DNA of 64,000 nt from Chloropicon primus (lineage: Eukaryota; Chlorophyta; Chloropicophyceae; Chloropicales; Chloropicaceae). The notes below the pieces were generated by a model. That model had not been told where the DNA came from. It was given only the letters and a program-made list of their open reading frames with translations, and did not search any database. Location of the stretch: positions 1 through 64,000 of the forward strand of contig CP060762.1 of assembly GCA_023205875.1 (NCBI GenBank), read 5' to 3'. Made by a program: the position numbers and the translations under genes. Positions 17,348 through 27,253 of this stretch are shown here, piece by piece (positions within the stretch are counted from its first letter, which is position 1; every line of letters begins with the position of its first letter).

Positions 17348-19900
17348 ATGGGGAAGAAGAGCAAGGGAAACCAAAGGCTGGACAAGTTCTACTACTTGGC
17401 CAAGGAGCAGGGATACAGGAGTCGTGCGGCCTTCAAGCTCGTGCAACTCAACCGAAAGTATGGTTTCCTGGAGAAGGCAAGGAGTTGTTTGGATTTGTGT
17501 GCGGCGCCTGGAGGTTGGCTCCAAGTCGCGCAGAAGCACATGCCGATGAACTCCTTGGTGGTTGGAGTGGACCTGGATCCCATCAAAGCGATACGCGGCT
17601 GCATCACGCACCAGGCGGACATCACCACGGAGAGGTGCAGGCAGCTGCTGAGGAAGGAGGCCAAGGGGGGGTGCTATGATATCGTCATACACGACGGCGC
17701 GCCGAACGTGGGAGGAAACTGGGCGAGCGAGGCGCACATGCAGAATGTTCTCGTCCTGGAGTCCCTCAAGCTGGCCTGCGAGTTCCTGCCACCCAACGGC
17801 TGGTTCGTCACCAAGGTGTTCCGAAGCGTTGACTACCATTCGCTGTTGTATGCTTTCAACCAGCTGTTCCGCCAGGTGGAGGCCACCAAGCCGATGGCCT
17901 CGAGGTACCAGAGTGCGGAGATCTTCGTCGTGTGCGGCGGCTTCAAGGCCCCGGGGAAGATCGACCCGAGGTTGCTTGACGCCAAGCACTTGTTCAACGA
18001 CACGAGCGCGGAGCCCCTGCCTCAGGTGGACGTCCTGGACCCCAGGAACGACAAGAAGAAGAGGCAGAGGCAAGGGTACGAGGACGGGATAAGCACGACG
18101 TACAAGCAGAGGAACGTGGTAGACTTCGTGCTCTCGGAAAACCCTGTGGAGATGCTTGGGAGGACCGTGACCTTCACTTTCTGCCAACCCGAGGAAGGGG
18201 CCTCAACCTCCAAGGAGGCGGGGGACTCGACCCCGGTGGAGGACGTGGTCGAAGTCTACGACTTTGTTGGGGGCCACAAGGGCACCACAGATGAGATCAA
18301 GCACCTCTGCAAGGACCTTCCGGTGCTGGGAAGGAGCGACTTCAAGCACCTGCTCAAGTGGCGGACCAACGTGAGGAAGGCCCTGGAGAAGGAAGGCCTG
18401 CTGCAGAAGAAGCAGGACCTGGAGGGGAAAGGGGCCGAGGGGGCCGAGGAGGAGGAGGAGATGGATGAGGAGACGAAACTTCTCAACGAGATGAGGGAGG
18501 TCCGCAAAAAGATGGAGTCGAGGCTCAAGAGGGAGAAGAAAAAGTCGAAGAAGATGAAGCAGGCCAACAAGCTCAGGATCGCAATGTCCCTGAACGACGA
18601 AGTGAGCGGGATTCAGTCCGAGCAGGACTTGTTCAACTTCCACAAGGATCAGCTCAAGGGTATGAACGCGGCAGATGCCCCGAGCGAGCAGCTGATGGAC
18701 AAGGTCGAGGAGGAGAGCAGCGACAGCGAGGCGGAGGAGGAGCAGAGGAGGTTGGCAAAGAAGAGGTCCGATGCTGTGGACCCTGGGGAGAGCAAGGACA
18801 GGTACTTTCAGCTGCAGGACAAGTACTTTGAGCTGCTTTACAAGCACTACAAGGGCCTGAAGACCGAAACGAAGTTCTTGAAGAAGAGGTCGAGGCTGGA
18901 CGACTTGACCGAGATCGATCTGGAGGAAATGGACGAGGGGGACTTTGGCCAAGAGGCGGAAGAGGGAGGAAAGGCCAAGGCCAAGGGGGCGAGCGAGGAG
19001 GCGGACGAGGAGGAGACCGCCAAGCACGATTCTATGGCCGCCAAGTGGTTCAGTCAGGACGTCTTCAGCGACATCAACATGGATGGCAAGGGCCAGGAGA
19101 AGAAGAGGAAAGAGGTGGTCGCTCCTGCCGTGGACACCAAGACCGAAAGCAGCAGCGAGGAGGAGGAGGAAGAGGACGACGGCAAGTACATCGAGAGCCT
19201 GAAGAGGAAGAGGGGGCAGGCCAAGGACAAGGAGGAGGACGAGGAGGAGGATTTCGAAATTGTGAAGAGAACTTCTCCCGGGGATGGCGGCGACAGCTCG
19301 AGCGACGACGAGAGCGACTCCATTGACTCGGACGACACGGAGGCCCTGGCGCACACCATGGTTCTGAAGAAGATGTTCCTGAAATCCAAGTCCAAGAGGG
19401 CGCTGCTTGAGAGCTCGTACAACAAGTTTGCCTTCCACGATGAGGGCTTGCCTGACTGGTTCTCCCAGGACGAGGCCAAGCACATGCGCCCCGCCGTGGA
19501 GGAGCTCTTGCCGGAGGAGGATCTGGCAGAGGCGAGGGACCAGCTCAAGGCCATCGACAGCAGAACGATCAAGAAGGTGGCCGAGGCCAAGGCCAGGAAG
19601 AAGAGGAAGTTGTGGAAGAGGATGGAGACGGCGAGGGCCAAGGCGAACCAGATTGCGAATTCGGAGGACATCTCCGCGAGGGGCAAGGCCAGGGAGATTG
19701 CCAAGCTTTACGCCCAGGCGAAGGACTTGCGCAAGAAGGGCAAGGGCAAGAACCCCAACAACGCTTCTTTGCAGACAAGGGAAAGGAGGTCAGCCTCCGG
19801 CAAACCTCTGGACCGGAGGATGTTCTCCGACAAGAGGCAGGTCAACGCCAAGCAGAAGAAGAAGGACGCGAAAAAGGCGAAGAAGAGGGGAAGGAGGTGA
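17348..19900 (+). CDS. SPB1: SPB1/FTSJ3-type rRNA 2'-O-methyltransferase
   Basis: A single exon of 850 residues, close to yeast Spb1 (841). The start MGKKSKGNQRLDKFYYLAKE is the family N terminus. The FtsJ domain occupies about residues 1-220: DLCAAPGGWLQVA (SAM loop), GVDLDPIKAI, the catalytic Asp in HDGAPNVGGNW, Lys in FVTKVFRS, and the Glu in SAEIFVV. A central DUF3381 region and a highly charged, Lys/Glu-rich C-terminal Spb1 domain follow, ending in KKAKKRGRR. The enzyme methylates a G in the A-loop of large-subunit rRNA in nucleolar pre-60S particles. TGTAA lies 65 bases past the stop. Confidence 0.95.
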   Translation: MGKKSKGNQRLDKFYYLAKEQGYRSRAAFKLVQLNRKYGFLEKARSCLDLCAAPGGWLQVAQKHMPMNSLVVGVDLDPIKAIRGCITHQADITTERCRQLLRKEAKGGCYDIVIHDGAPNVGGNWASEAHMQNVLVLESLKLACEFLPPNGWFVTKVFRSVDYHSLLYAFNQLFRQVEATKPMASRYQSAEIFVVCGGFKAPGKIDPRLLDAKHLFNDTSAEPLPQVDVLDPRNDKKKRQRQGYEDGISTTYKQRNVVDFVLSENPVEMLGRTVTFTFCQPEEGASTSKEAGDSTPVEDVVEVYDFVGGHKGTTDEIKHLCKDLPVLGRSDFKHLLKWRTNVRKALEKEGLLQKKQDLEGKGAEGAEEEEEMDEETKLLNEMREVRKKMESRLKREKKKSKKMKQANKLRIAMSLNDEVSGIQSEQDLFNFHKDQLKGMNAADAPSEQLMDKVEEESSDSEAEEEQRRLAKKRSDAVDPGESKDRYFQLQDKYFELLYKHYKGLKTETKFLKKRSRLDDLTEIDLEEMDEGDFGQEAEEGGKAKAKGASEEADEEETAKHDSMAAKWFSQDVFSDINMDGKGQEKKRKEVVAPAVDTKTESSSEEEEEEDDGKYIESLKRKRGQAKDKEEDEEEDFEIVKRTSPGDGGDSSSDDESDSIDSDDTEALAHTMVLKKMFLKSKSKRALLESSYNKFAFHDEGLPDWFSQDEAKHMRPAVEELLPEEDLAEARDQLKAIDSRTIKKVAEAKARKKRKLWKRMETARAKANQIANSEDISARGKAREIAKLYAQAKDLRKKGKGKNPNNASLQTRERRSASGKPLDRRMFSDKRQVNAKQKKKDAKKAKKRGRR

Positions 19901-19964
19901 TCCAAAGTTTCGCTTCGTTTAATACAATGGCAGAAAAAAATAATTACGCAAACATGTATATGTA

Positions 19965-19969
19965 TGTAA
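19965..19969 (+). terminator. TGTAA poly(A)-signal-like element after SPB1
   Basis: TGTAA within the AT-rich 3' flank of SPB1, 65 bases after its stop, between the convergent SPB1 and VTE4 genes. Confidence 0.45.
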
Positions 19970-20022
19970 TAATAAACTCTTCCGCAAGCAGCTGTGTTTG
20001 AGAGTGTGTTCAGACGCTCGCC

Positions 20023-21096
20023 TCACTTGAGAGGCTTGACGGCAGTCATCAGGTTGAACTTGATCGTCCCGCTGGCGAATCCTAGCCTCATGAGGGGCAT
20101 CACCGCGGCCCCCCTCATGGTCTTCGGACCGGCCTTGAGCAGGCCCCTGAGCCCGTTCAAGGTGAGTGCGGTCTTGAGCACCGCGGTCCAGAACGGGGCC
20201 ACCTTGGGAGACCAGTCATCGATCTTGATGCCCTCAAACCCCGCTTGGGTGGCGAGGTCGTCGTACTCCGCAATGGAGACCCAAGCCGGGAGAAAGTAGG
20301 CCCTGTTGATCAGCGCCAAGAGGAGCCGCTCGTACGCGCTCAGGCTCTGCTCCTCCTGCCCCAGAACCCTGTGGCACCAGGTCACGACGATGACCCTCCC
20401 TCCCGGTTTGAGCACCCTGTAAAGCTCGTTGACAAACTTCTCCTTGTCCGGCATGTGCTCCCCGCTCTCCATCGACCAGACCAGGTCGAAGGACTCGTCC
20501 TCGAAGGGCTGGTTCAGGGCGTCCTCCACCTTGAACTCCACCACGGAGTCCTCGGGCAGGTCGTCACACTCCGCAGTGATCTTCCCTGCCCTCTTGGCCT
20601 GGTACGGGGACAGCGTGATCCCGCACCCGTACCCGCACCCGTACTTGGCCACGATGTGTCTCGTGCTCCCCCCGACGCCACAACCCACGTCAAGGACCTT
20701 CCCTTCCTTCCCGAGCCCCGCCCCTGCCCACTCCAACACCTTGTCGATCATCAACACCTGGGCCTCCCTGTGCTCCTCGATCGACAGCTGCAAGACAAAG
20801 AGAGAAGGGAGAAGAAGGTGTGAGCGTTGGATGACGCGGTGGCTGGCTCGAGCTGCGGCATGCCCCCCCTTGATTACCTTTGCTGTACTCTCGTAGTACC
20901 CGTGGTGCATGTGTTCCCCCCAGATCTGTTCCCACAAGGTACTACTCTCATCGTAGAACTTTGCTATCCCTTTCTTCAAAGTCTTCTGGTCCCTTTCCTC
21001 CATGGCGGCCCTCACCCTCACCCTCGTCCCCCTCCCCCTCCTCACCCCAGTCCCCGTCCCCAAACTCCTCGCCAAACCACGCGCTCTCGTCGCCAT
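20023..21096 (-). CDS. VTE4: Gamma-tocopherol C-methyltransferase, plastid
   Basis: Two exons, 21096-20878 and 20787-20023, with a 90-bp phase-0 intron (GTAATC...TTGCAG), give 327 residues. The basic, acid-poor N terminus (MATRARGLARSLGTG) looks like a plastid transit peptide. The mature part matches plant VTE4: FYDESSTLWEQIWGEHMHHG, SAM motif VLDVGCGVGGSTRH, ITLSPYQAKRA, DLVWSMESGEHMPDKEKFV, VTWCHR, and DWSPKVAPFW. The enzyme turns gamma- into alpha-tocopherol with S-adenosylmethionine. It is head to head with the amino-acid transporter, about 163 bases start to start, so the promoter is probably shared. Confidence 0.95.
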   Translation of the reverse strand: MATRARGLARSLGTGTGVRRGRGTRVRVRAAMEERDQKTLKKGIAKFYDESSTLWEQIWGEHMHHGYYESTAKVIKGGHAAARASHRVIQRSHLLLPSLFVLQLSIEEHREAQVLMIDKVLEWAGAGLGKEGKVLDVGCGVGGSTRHIVAKYGCGYGCGITLSPYQAKRAGKITAECDDLPEDSVVEFKVEDALNQPFEDESFDLVWSMESGEHMPDKEKFVNELYRVLKPGGRVIVVTWCHRVLGQEEQSLSAYERLLLALINRAYFLPAWVSIAEYDDLATQAGFEGIKIDDWSPKVAPFWTAVLKTALTLNGLRGLLKAGPKTMRGAAVMPLMRLGFASGTIKFNLMTAVKPLK

Positions 21097-21259
21097 CCCT
21101 TCCCTTGGCCAACTCTTCGCCCCCTTTCTCGTCCTTTTCCCGCCAGTTGACGAGGGAGCGGCGAGGCGAGGGCAAAGAGGAGCGTGGGTCTCTGCCTCTG
21201 CGGAGGACGAGGACGAGGACGAGGGGGACCAGGAGGGCGAGGCTTTCGTTCAGGGTTTG

Positions 21260-22774
21260 ATGGCCTCTGCGATAAACTCACAGATGTCGGACTTTCCGGC
21301 CGGGAGCGAGAGGAAGAGGAGAGGGGAGGGGCATGGGCATGGGCGTGGGGAGGAGTACGCTCCGTTGAGGGGGGAGCCTCTTCCCGGGGACCACGAAGAG
21401 GGGCAGCACTTGCTGGGGGAGGGTGCGGCAACTGGAACGCACTACTCGTATGAGGAGGAGGATGGCCACGGCAGGGAGTCGGAGTACTTGGACGCAAGCA
21501 GCAAGGAGGCGTTTGGTGTGAAACCCCAAGTGATAAACTTGGGGAACACGATAGTCGGTGCGGGCCTCATGGCTTTGCCCAAGGTGGTGCAGACTCTGGG
21601 GATTGTGACTGGAGTGATCTCCCTCTTCGTGGTGCTGATGTGCACGATCAAGACGCTGAACTACATGCTGGTGGAGTCCACGAGGTGCAGAAGCACTGAC
21701 TTTGCTGCAGTGGTGAGGCAGAGGCTGGGGACCAAGGCAGCGCACGTGCTGGACTTCAGCATAGTCGTGAACAACGTCGGGCTCCTCATCATTTACCTCA
21801 GGATCATCGGCGACGTTCTCGTGGGGAACGCCGAGTACAAGGGCATAATCACGGACTTCATGAGCGACAAGAGCTTGCTGGCCCAGCCGTACTTTTCCGT
21901 GGGGATCATCACCTTTGGAGTCTTGCTGCCGCTGTGCAGCCTGGAGAAGATGGATGCGTTGGCGGCGGCCTCGGCTTCGGGCCTGGCCCTGGCGCTCCTC
22001 TTCAGCCTGATCACCATCATCCTGTCCCTGGTTGAGATATCCCACGACGGATTGAAGGACGTGAGCTTCGGGCCCAACCCCTTGTACTTTCACGGCGGCT
22101 TCGTCCAGGACCTCCTGGTCATCGTGGGGGTCTTCCCCGTCATTTTCACCTCCCTGGTGTGCCACTACAACCTCCTCCACGTCAAGGAGGACCTCCCGAG
22201 GAGGTTCTACCACAAGATGCCGGAAATCGTCAAGGTCTCGGGGTGCAGCTGCGTCGGCCTCTACTGCGTGGTGGCCTCCTTCGGCTACATCCTGTTCAAG
22301 GACGACGTGCAGGGGGACGTGCTGCTGAACTTTGGCTGCGACGCGCTGGAGCGCTTGGTGGGGAGCAAGATGTGCATCGTGATCGCCGTGGCGGTGAGGT
22401 CCATGTACGCCCTCGTCCTCTCCATGACCTTCCCCCTGATCCACTTTGCGCTGAGGCAGACCGAGTCGACGATCCTCTTGCCGCGGCCGGAGGAGAGAAA
22501 CAAGCCGGTCAACAGGTGGGGACTGACCCTGCTCAACTTGGTGGTGAGCTTCGTCGTGGCCATGGAGGTGCCCAACATCTGGACGCCCCTGCAGATCACG
22601 GGCGCCGTGGCCGCCGGCATCATCGGGTTCATCATCCCCTCCCTCCTGCACCTCAACGTGCCAGAGCAGGAGAAGTCCACCTGGGGCACCGTCCAGGCCT
22701 ACCTCCTGCTTTCTCTCGGCGTCCTCGTGGGCGTGGTTACCATCTACCAGCTCTGCACCGGGAACCTGAGCTGA
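21260..22774 (+). CDS. Amino acid/auxin permease-type transporter (SLC38/AVT-like)
   Basis: A single exon of 504 residues from ATG 21260; 21284 is an alternative. The frame is open further upstream but would run into the VTE4 start on the other strand, so I reject the longer form. An acidic, Gly/His-rich cytosolic tail of about 85 residues is followed by the signature VINLGNTIVGAGLMALPKVV at the start of TM1 and about 11 hydrophobic segments, ending in LLSLGVLVGVVTIYQL. The family moves neutral amino acids across vacuolar or plasma membranes, coupled to protons or sodium. Substrate and membrane cannot be told from sequence. Confidence 0.9.
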   Translation: MASAINSQMSDFPAGSERKRRGEGHGHGRGEEYAPLRGEPLPGDHEEGQHLLGEGAATGTHYSYEEEDGHGRESEYLDASSKEAFGVKPQVINLGNTIVGAGLMALPKVVQTLGIVTGVISLFVVLMCTIKTLNYMLVESTRCRSTDFAAVVRQRLGTKAAHVLDFSIVVNNVGLLIIYLRIIGDVLVGNAEYKGIITDFMSDKSLLAQPYFSVGIITFGVLLPLCSLEKMDALAAASASGLALALLFSLITIILSLVEISHDGLKDVSFGPNPLYFHGGFVQDLLVIVGVFPVIFTSLVCHYNLLHVKEDLPRRFYHKMPEIVKVSGCSCVGLYCVVASFGYILFKDDVQGDVLLNFGCDALERLVGSKMCIVIAVAVRSMYALVLSMTFPLIHFALRQTESTILLPRPEERNKPVNRWGLTLLNLVVSFVVAMEVPNIWTPLQITGAVAAGIIGFIIPSLLHLNVPEQEKSTWGTVQAYLLLSLGVLVGVVTIYQLCTGNLS

Positions 22775-22936
22775 GCCGAACGAGGAGAGGAGGAGAGGAG
22801 GCAGCGAAACAGAAGAAGAAGAAGAAGAAGAAGAAGAAAGAGAAAATATATTTATACAACAGAGGAGGAGTCCTTCAAAAAGTATTATTCGCCAAAACAT
22901 TGTCCGGCTTTGTCACACTACACACGCCACGCGCGT
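22775..22936. other. 3' flank of the transporter with GAA run
   Basis: Contains a run of GAA triplets at about 22811-22840 and an AT-rich stretch. No gene seen here. Confidence 0.4.
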
Positions 22937-23140
22937 CTAGCTTGACCTCCCTCGAGAGGCTCCCTGGAGCAGGCGCCAGAGATGCACCCCGGCGAAGGCC
23001 TCCCCCGCGAAGGCCAAGGCCGAGCCCAAACCCCCCTTCCCTCTGCGAGGCCCACGATCAGATCCTCCCCCAACCGCCCAAGCCCACGCCACCGCAAGGA
23101 CCGAGAACGCCACGAGGAACACACGCATCGGGCACGCCAT
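22937..23140 (-). CDS. Possible small secreted or membrane protein
   Basis: A 67-residue frame with ATG at 23140 and a second at 23128. From the second ATG the N terminus (MRVFLVAFSVLAVAWAWA) is a good signal peptide or single anchor, followed by a basic Gly/Arg-rich stretch and a short amphipathic end. It would be divergent from the secreted-protein gene starting at 23395/23461, leaving a plausible two-way promoter. There is no recognised family, and GC-rich DNA readily makes such frames, so this is tentative. Confidence 0.33.
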   Translation of the reverse strand: MACPMRVFLVAFSVLAVAWAWAVGGGSDRGPRRGKGGLGSALAFAGEAFAGVHLWRLLQGASRGRSS

Positions 23141-23394
23141 TGAGTAAACCCCCTCGAACACAACACAACGTTAACGTCTTTCCTCCCTCCTCCCTCTCTC
23201 CTTCGGCCGTTACAATCGACCAAGCTCGGCCGTTAACAATTCTTGGAGTGTGGGGCGCTCGCTCATCTCCCCCCCAAACAAAATCGAAAACTCAGCCTCA
23301 GCCGTAAATTATAGTGGAGTTGACCTAACCTAATCCATAACGACATAACGAGCGCGCGTCGCGGTCGGTCGAGACAAGAGCAAGAGAGCAGAGG

Positions 23395-25571
23395 ATGGAG
23401 ACCCCGTGGTCTTCTCCTTGGTCGTCGTCTTCGTCGTCTTCGTCGTCTGTGAAGTTGAGCATGGCGAGGTTTTTGTTTGCTTTGGTTTGCCTTGGGGTTG
23501 TTGTGCTCGGGGAGGTGGAGGGGAAGTGTCCGTACCATGCCTTGTGGATGCCCAACTCTCCACACAAGTTGCCGGAAGACCACCCCAGCATGAAGATGTA
23601 CACCGTGGACGTGCACAAAAGGAGGGCGCTGCAGCAGGAACCCACGCCCAGGGCGGCCGACTTCGAGGGCAAGGGGGTCGGAACATGCGAGTGAGTCCTC
23701 TCTCTCTCTCTCTCTCGCTCTCTCTGAGCCCCTCTCTCTCTGACGGCGACCCAACCTTGTTTCTCTCTCTCTCTCTCCTTAGGTACGTGAACCCGTTCAC
23801 GCAGGGCCAGACGTGCGTCCAGATGACCGGAAGCAGTTACGAGGACGAGGCCGCGGCCAAGGCGTGGTGCGACGCCCCGGGGCTCCCCGGAGCCGTGGGC
23901 ACCTTCACCAAGGGGGGATCCTGCGCGGCCTTCCAGGACGAGAACTTCGCGGGGGTGTGCGTCAACGACGAGGGAACGCCCCAGGAGACAGCATCCGCGT
24001 TCGTGGAAGTTCCAGGGAATGCCTTGGCGTCCTGCACGACGACCATCATGGGCTGCGAGACCTTTGGGGGCGGAGCGTGGATCGGGGCCAAGTGCGTCAA
24101 GGACGAGGACGACGAGTCCATGAAGAACGTGATTGCGGTCCCGGAGGGGAGCACGACTCCGCTGGCGGAGGGAGAGTGCAAGCTCCAGGCCGGAATCGCT
24201 GGCGGGGGGCACATGGACATGAACGCCTTTTGGACGAGCGCGTGCGCCAACAGCAACTCTTCCTACTCCATGCCGAGGAGGTGGCAGGCGGACACGAGGA
24301 CGATCACCACCCAGAAGGATCGCTCCGTAACGGTTGGCCACGTCTGGTACGACCTCGAGAACAACAGGAGGAGGGAGGACTCTTTTCTGGTGGAGGGCGA
24401 GCTGAACGTGTTCCAGGAGGCCAAGAACTCGACCTTCCTCCACTTTGGCCCGAGGTTCTACATGATCGATTGGAACGAGGACGGGACCCACAAGTGCACC
24501 ATCGCGGACAGCCCCGTCGGCATTCTCAGGCCCAACTGGATCATCGACGCGGAGGGCTACGACGCCGTGAACCAGTACCTGGGCACCGAGTACATGATGT
24601 ACGAGGGGAACTACAGGCGCGTCAAGAAGTTCAGAAAGACGGAGCCGCTCGAGGACGCTTACATGATTCAGAGCTTCGACGACGAAGAGGACTGGGACAC
24701 GCCCGAGGGAAAGAAGAGGAGGCCCTTGAACAGGCAGACTCCGGGCGCCCCCTTCCAGGGAGATGCCGTGAACCAGTACTTCAACCACAGCACGGACTTT
24801 TCGGACGACGTCTTCGACATCTACAAGGTCCTCGACTGCGTGGAGAGGGACTTCAACAGAACGGAATTCGCGGAGAGGCAGGAGCAGCTTGCCGCGGAGC
24901 AAGGAGTCGAGTTCGATGCCTCGGCCCCCGGGCTCAATCTCAACAGCTCGTTCCACGTTGATTCGGGCGTGCTTGACGTGGAGTGCAAGGAGTGCGACAT
25001 CGAGTACGCCGTTCGCTCGGTGGACGGTGGCAAGGAGGAGGAGTCCCCAGACGACATCGAGGAGCCTGCGGCGGAGGCTGAGCCTGCCGAGTCAGGAGGT
25101 GCCGCGGTCCCCCCGGGGGCATCCAACACCCCAGACTTTGAGGGCAGCCAGGAAGTGAACGACGAAGTCTCCGTGGAGTGGAAGTATCACTCCGCCAACA
25201 GCACTTTGATGATCACTGCGACACTGGACAAGGACGCTTGGTTTTCCATCGCTTTCCCTGAGATCGAGTGCCTGATGGAGCCCGCGGTGTCCGTCATCGC
25301 CATCCCCGACGGTGACCAGGTCCTCAGCAACAGGTACTCGATCAACTCGCACGCCATGAGCGGAATTCAGGAGATGGTAGGGGACGATGAGGGCGGCATC
25401 CCATCCTTCAGCGCTGGCAAGGTTGGCCCCAAGGTCGTGATCGAGATCCAAAAGTACGTCGAGGACTTCTCCACCCCTCTGAGCGTCACGTGGGCCCGCG
25501 GCTTCGAACAGAAGCTCGGGTACCACGGCGGCAACGGGAAGGGCTGCCTCTCCATCGCTCCCGGGGCGTAG
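23395..25571 (+). CDS. Secreted Cys-containing protein with DOMON-like C-terminal domain
   Basis: Two exons, 23395-23690 and 23783-25571, with a 92-bp phase-2 intron (GTGAGT...CTTAG). The best start is ATG 23461, giving MARFLFALVCLGVVVLGEVEG, a clear signal peptide, and 672 residues; ATG 23395 would add 22 Ser-rich residues in front. After the cleavage site comes CPYHALW, then a Cys-rich part (residues ~80-250) with several N-glycosylation sequons, a central region with FGPRFYMIDWNEDG, an acidic linker near 540, and a last ~140 residues with WKYHSANSTLMITATLDKDAWFSIAF. That last piece has the pattern of DOMON domains, which bind haem or sugar. No orthologue is recognised as a whole. Confidence 0.8.
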
Positions 25572-25795
25572 GAGGCCAAGGCCAAGGCCACCACACAAAA
25601 GTGGTAGATATCACAAGACAAATTAGCTTTTTTAGGCTCTTGCGGCCATAATACTAACACAAAGGGCGATCCTCTTGTCGCTTCTTCCATTCAATTCAAT
25701 TCTCAAACACTTGGTCGTGTCACTTCCACTTCCTCTCGCTGGCTGTCCTCCTTCCCGCCTCCCTCTCGCAGCAGCGAAAGTTGTGGCTCCTGGCG

Positions 25796-26868
25796 ATGGC
25801 GATGGCGATGGCGTTCCCGCGTGGCGACGGGCCGCCCCCCGCTGAGTGTCGGATCAGGGGGCACGGACAGGTCGGTCTCAGGCCGGCCGACCGAGGCAAA
25901 GCGACGCGCCGGTCCTTGGGAGGAACAAGGCGAAGGCGAGGGGAGGCTGCCAGGGGAACGAAGGATGCAAGCTGGCGGGAAACGCTTGGGGATTTGGATT
26001 CGAGCTTCGAGTCCGGTGGGGTGAGGACGAGGGAAGAGGCGACGACTTCGGGGAAGCTGTGCGTCCTCCGGGACGACTCGTCTCATCCCACGCCGTACGA
26101 GTCGGCCTGGGAGGAGCAGAAACGCCTGGTGTCGTCCAAGTGCCTTCAGCTGGAGAGGGGCCAGGTTCTGACGCAGGACCTTCTCCTGGTCCAGCACGAG
26201 GCGGTGTACACGCTCGGGGCGGGGAGCACGACGGATCACCTCCTGTTCGACGAGGAGGACCCGCCGCTGCCGCTCTTTCGGACGGAGAGGGGAGGAGAGG
26301 TGACCTACCACGGGCCCGGCCAGCTCGTGTTGTATCCGGTGAGACTTGAGGCCATCCCCATCCTTGGGGTTTGACTGCGGGGGTGAAGGCTGGCCGACCG
26401 ACTGACTGATGATTGCTTTGCTCTCCACCCTCTCTGTCGCTCTCTCTCTGCCGGACGCAGGTCATGGACTTGAGGAGCTTCGAGCAGGACTTGCACTGGT
26501 ACATGAGGACGCTGGAGGAGGTTGTGATCCGCACTCTGGGCGCACTGGGGCTGGAAGGGGAGAGGGTGGAAGGCTTGACGGGCGTTTGGGTCGAGGGCAA
26601 GAAGGTCGCTGCGATCGGCGTCAGGGCCAAGAGGTGGATCACCTACCATGGCCTGGCCTTGAACGTGACCACCGACCTCTCCCCCTTTGAGAACATCGTG
26701 CCTTGTGGGATCCAGGACAGGGGGGTCACCAGCGTGTACGACCTGCTCGCGGGGGCAAAGGGTGGCGAGAAGGGTCTCGACAAGGACGCCCTGCTGAAGG
26801 ATGTTGCGACCGAGCTCTTGAATAGCTTCGAGGAGCTCTTTGGTGTCGAGTACTGCCTTGTGGACTGA
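25796..26868 (+). CDS. LIP2: Octanoyl-[ACP]:protein octanoyltransferase (lipoate biosynthesis)
   Basis: Two exons, 25796-26338 and 26461-26868, with a 122-bp phase-0 intron, give 316 residues. LipB motifs are complete: RGGEVTYHGPGQLVLYP ends exon 1, followed by GVWVEGKKVAAIGVRAKRWI with the catalytic Lys, and IVPCGI with the catalytic Cys. The enzyme moves octanoate from acyl carrier protein to the lipoyl domains of E2 and H proteins. About 100 residues of basic, Arg/Gly-rich sequence precede the domain and would fit an organellar targeting peptide, mitochondrial or plastid. ATG 25796 is the first of three clustered Mets (MAMAMAF). Confidence 0.93.
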
Positions 26869-27253
26869 TTTGAAACAACTACATACAACTCGGTTTTGTA
26901 TTTTTGATCATGATATTGATACAGAAGATGACAATGCCATCCCAGGACATGCCTTCCTTTAGGCAGGACAGGGCAGGGCAGGACAGGCTTTAGATTCCCA
27001 TCAGGTGGCCGTCTTTCACATGTGTCTAACCCCCTCCTCGCTCCTTCCTCCTCCCCCTCCTCCCTCCATCTTTGCTTGGCCTGATGGGTACGAGACCTCA
27101 GTCAGTCCAGGACTGCGCTGCGGTTCATGGAGGACAAGGCAACGACAGAGAGGGGCAAAAGGAGGAGAACCGAGCCGAAAAGAACTGAAGTGAAGTGAAG
27201 CGGAACCGACTGGAAGCGGGAACGAGGTTTTCGTCCACGGCCACGGCCCAAAG
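26869..27253. other. 385-bp intergenic region
   Basis: No gene seen. It holds an AT-rich 3' flank, GGCAGGACAGG repeats at about 26955-26990 and a pyrimidine-rich tract at 27030-27070. It probably contains the LIP2 3' end and the promoter of the coiled-coil gene. Confidence 0.45.

Noticed and set aside
21002-21259. Longer N terminus for the amino-acid transporter
   Set aside because: It would overlap the VTE4 transit-peptide coding start on the other strand, and its residues look like a shadow of that gene.
21278-22900. A 540-codon minus-strand frame over the amino-acid transporter
   Set aside because: His/Asp/Glu/Gln-rich, no domain, antisense to a clear membrane transporter.
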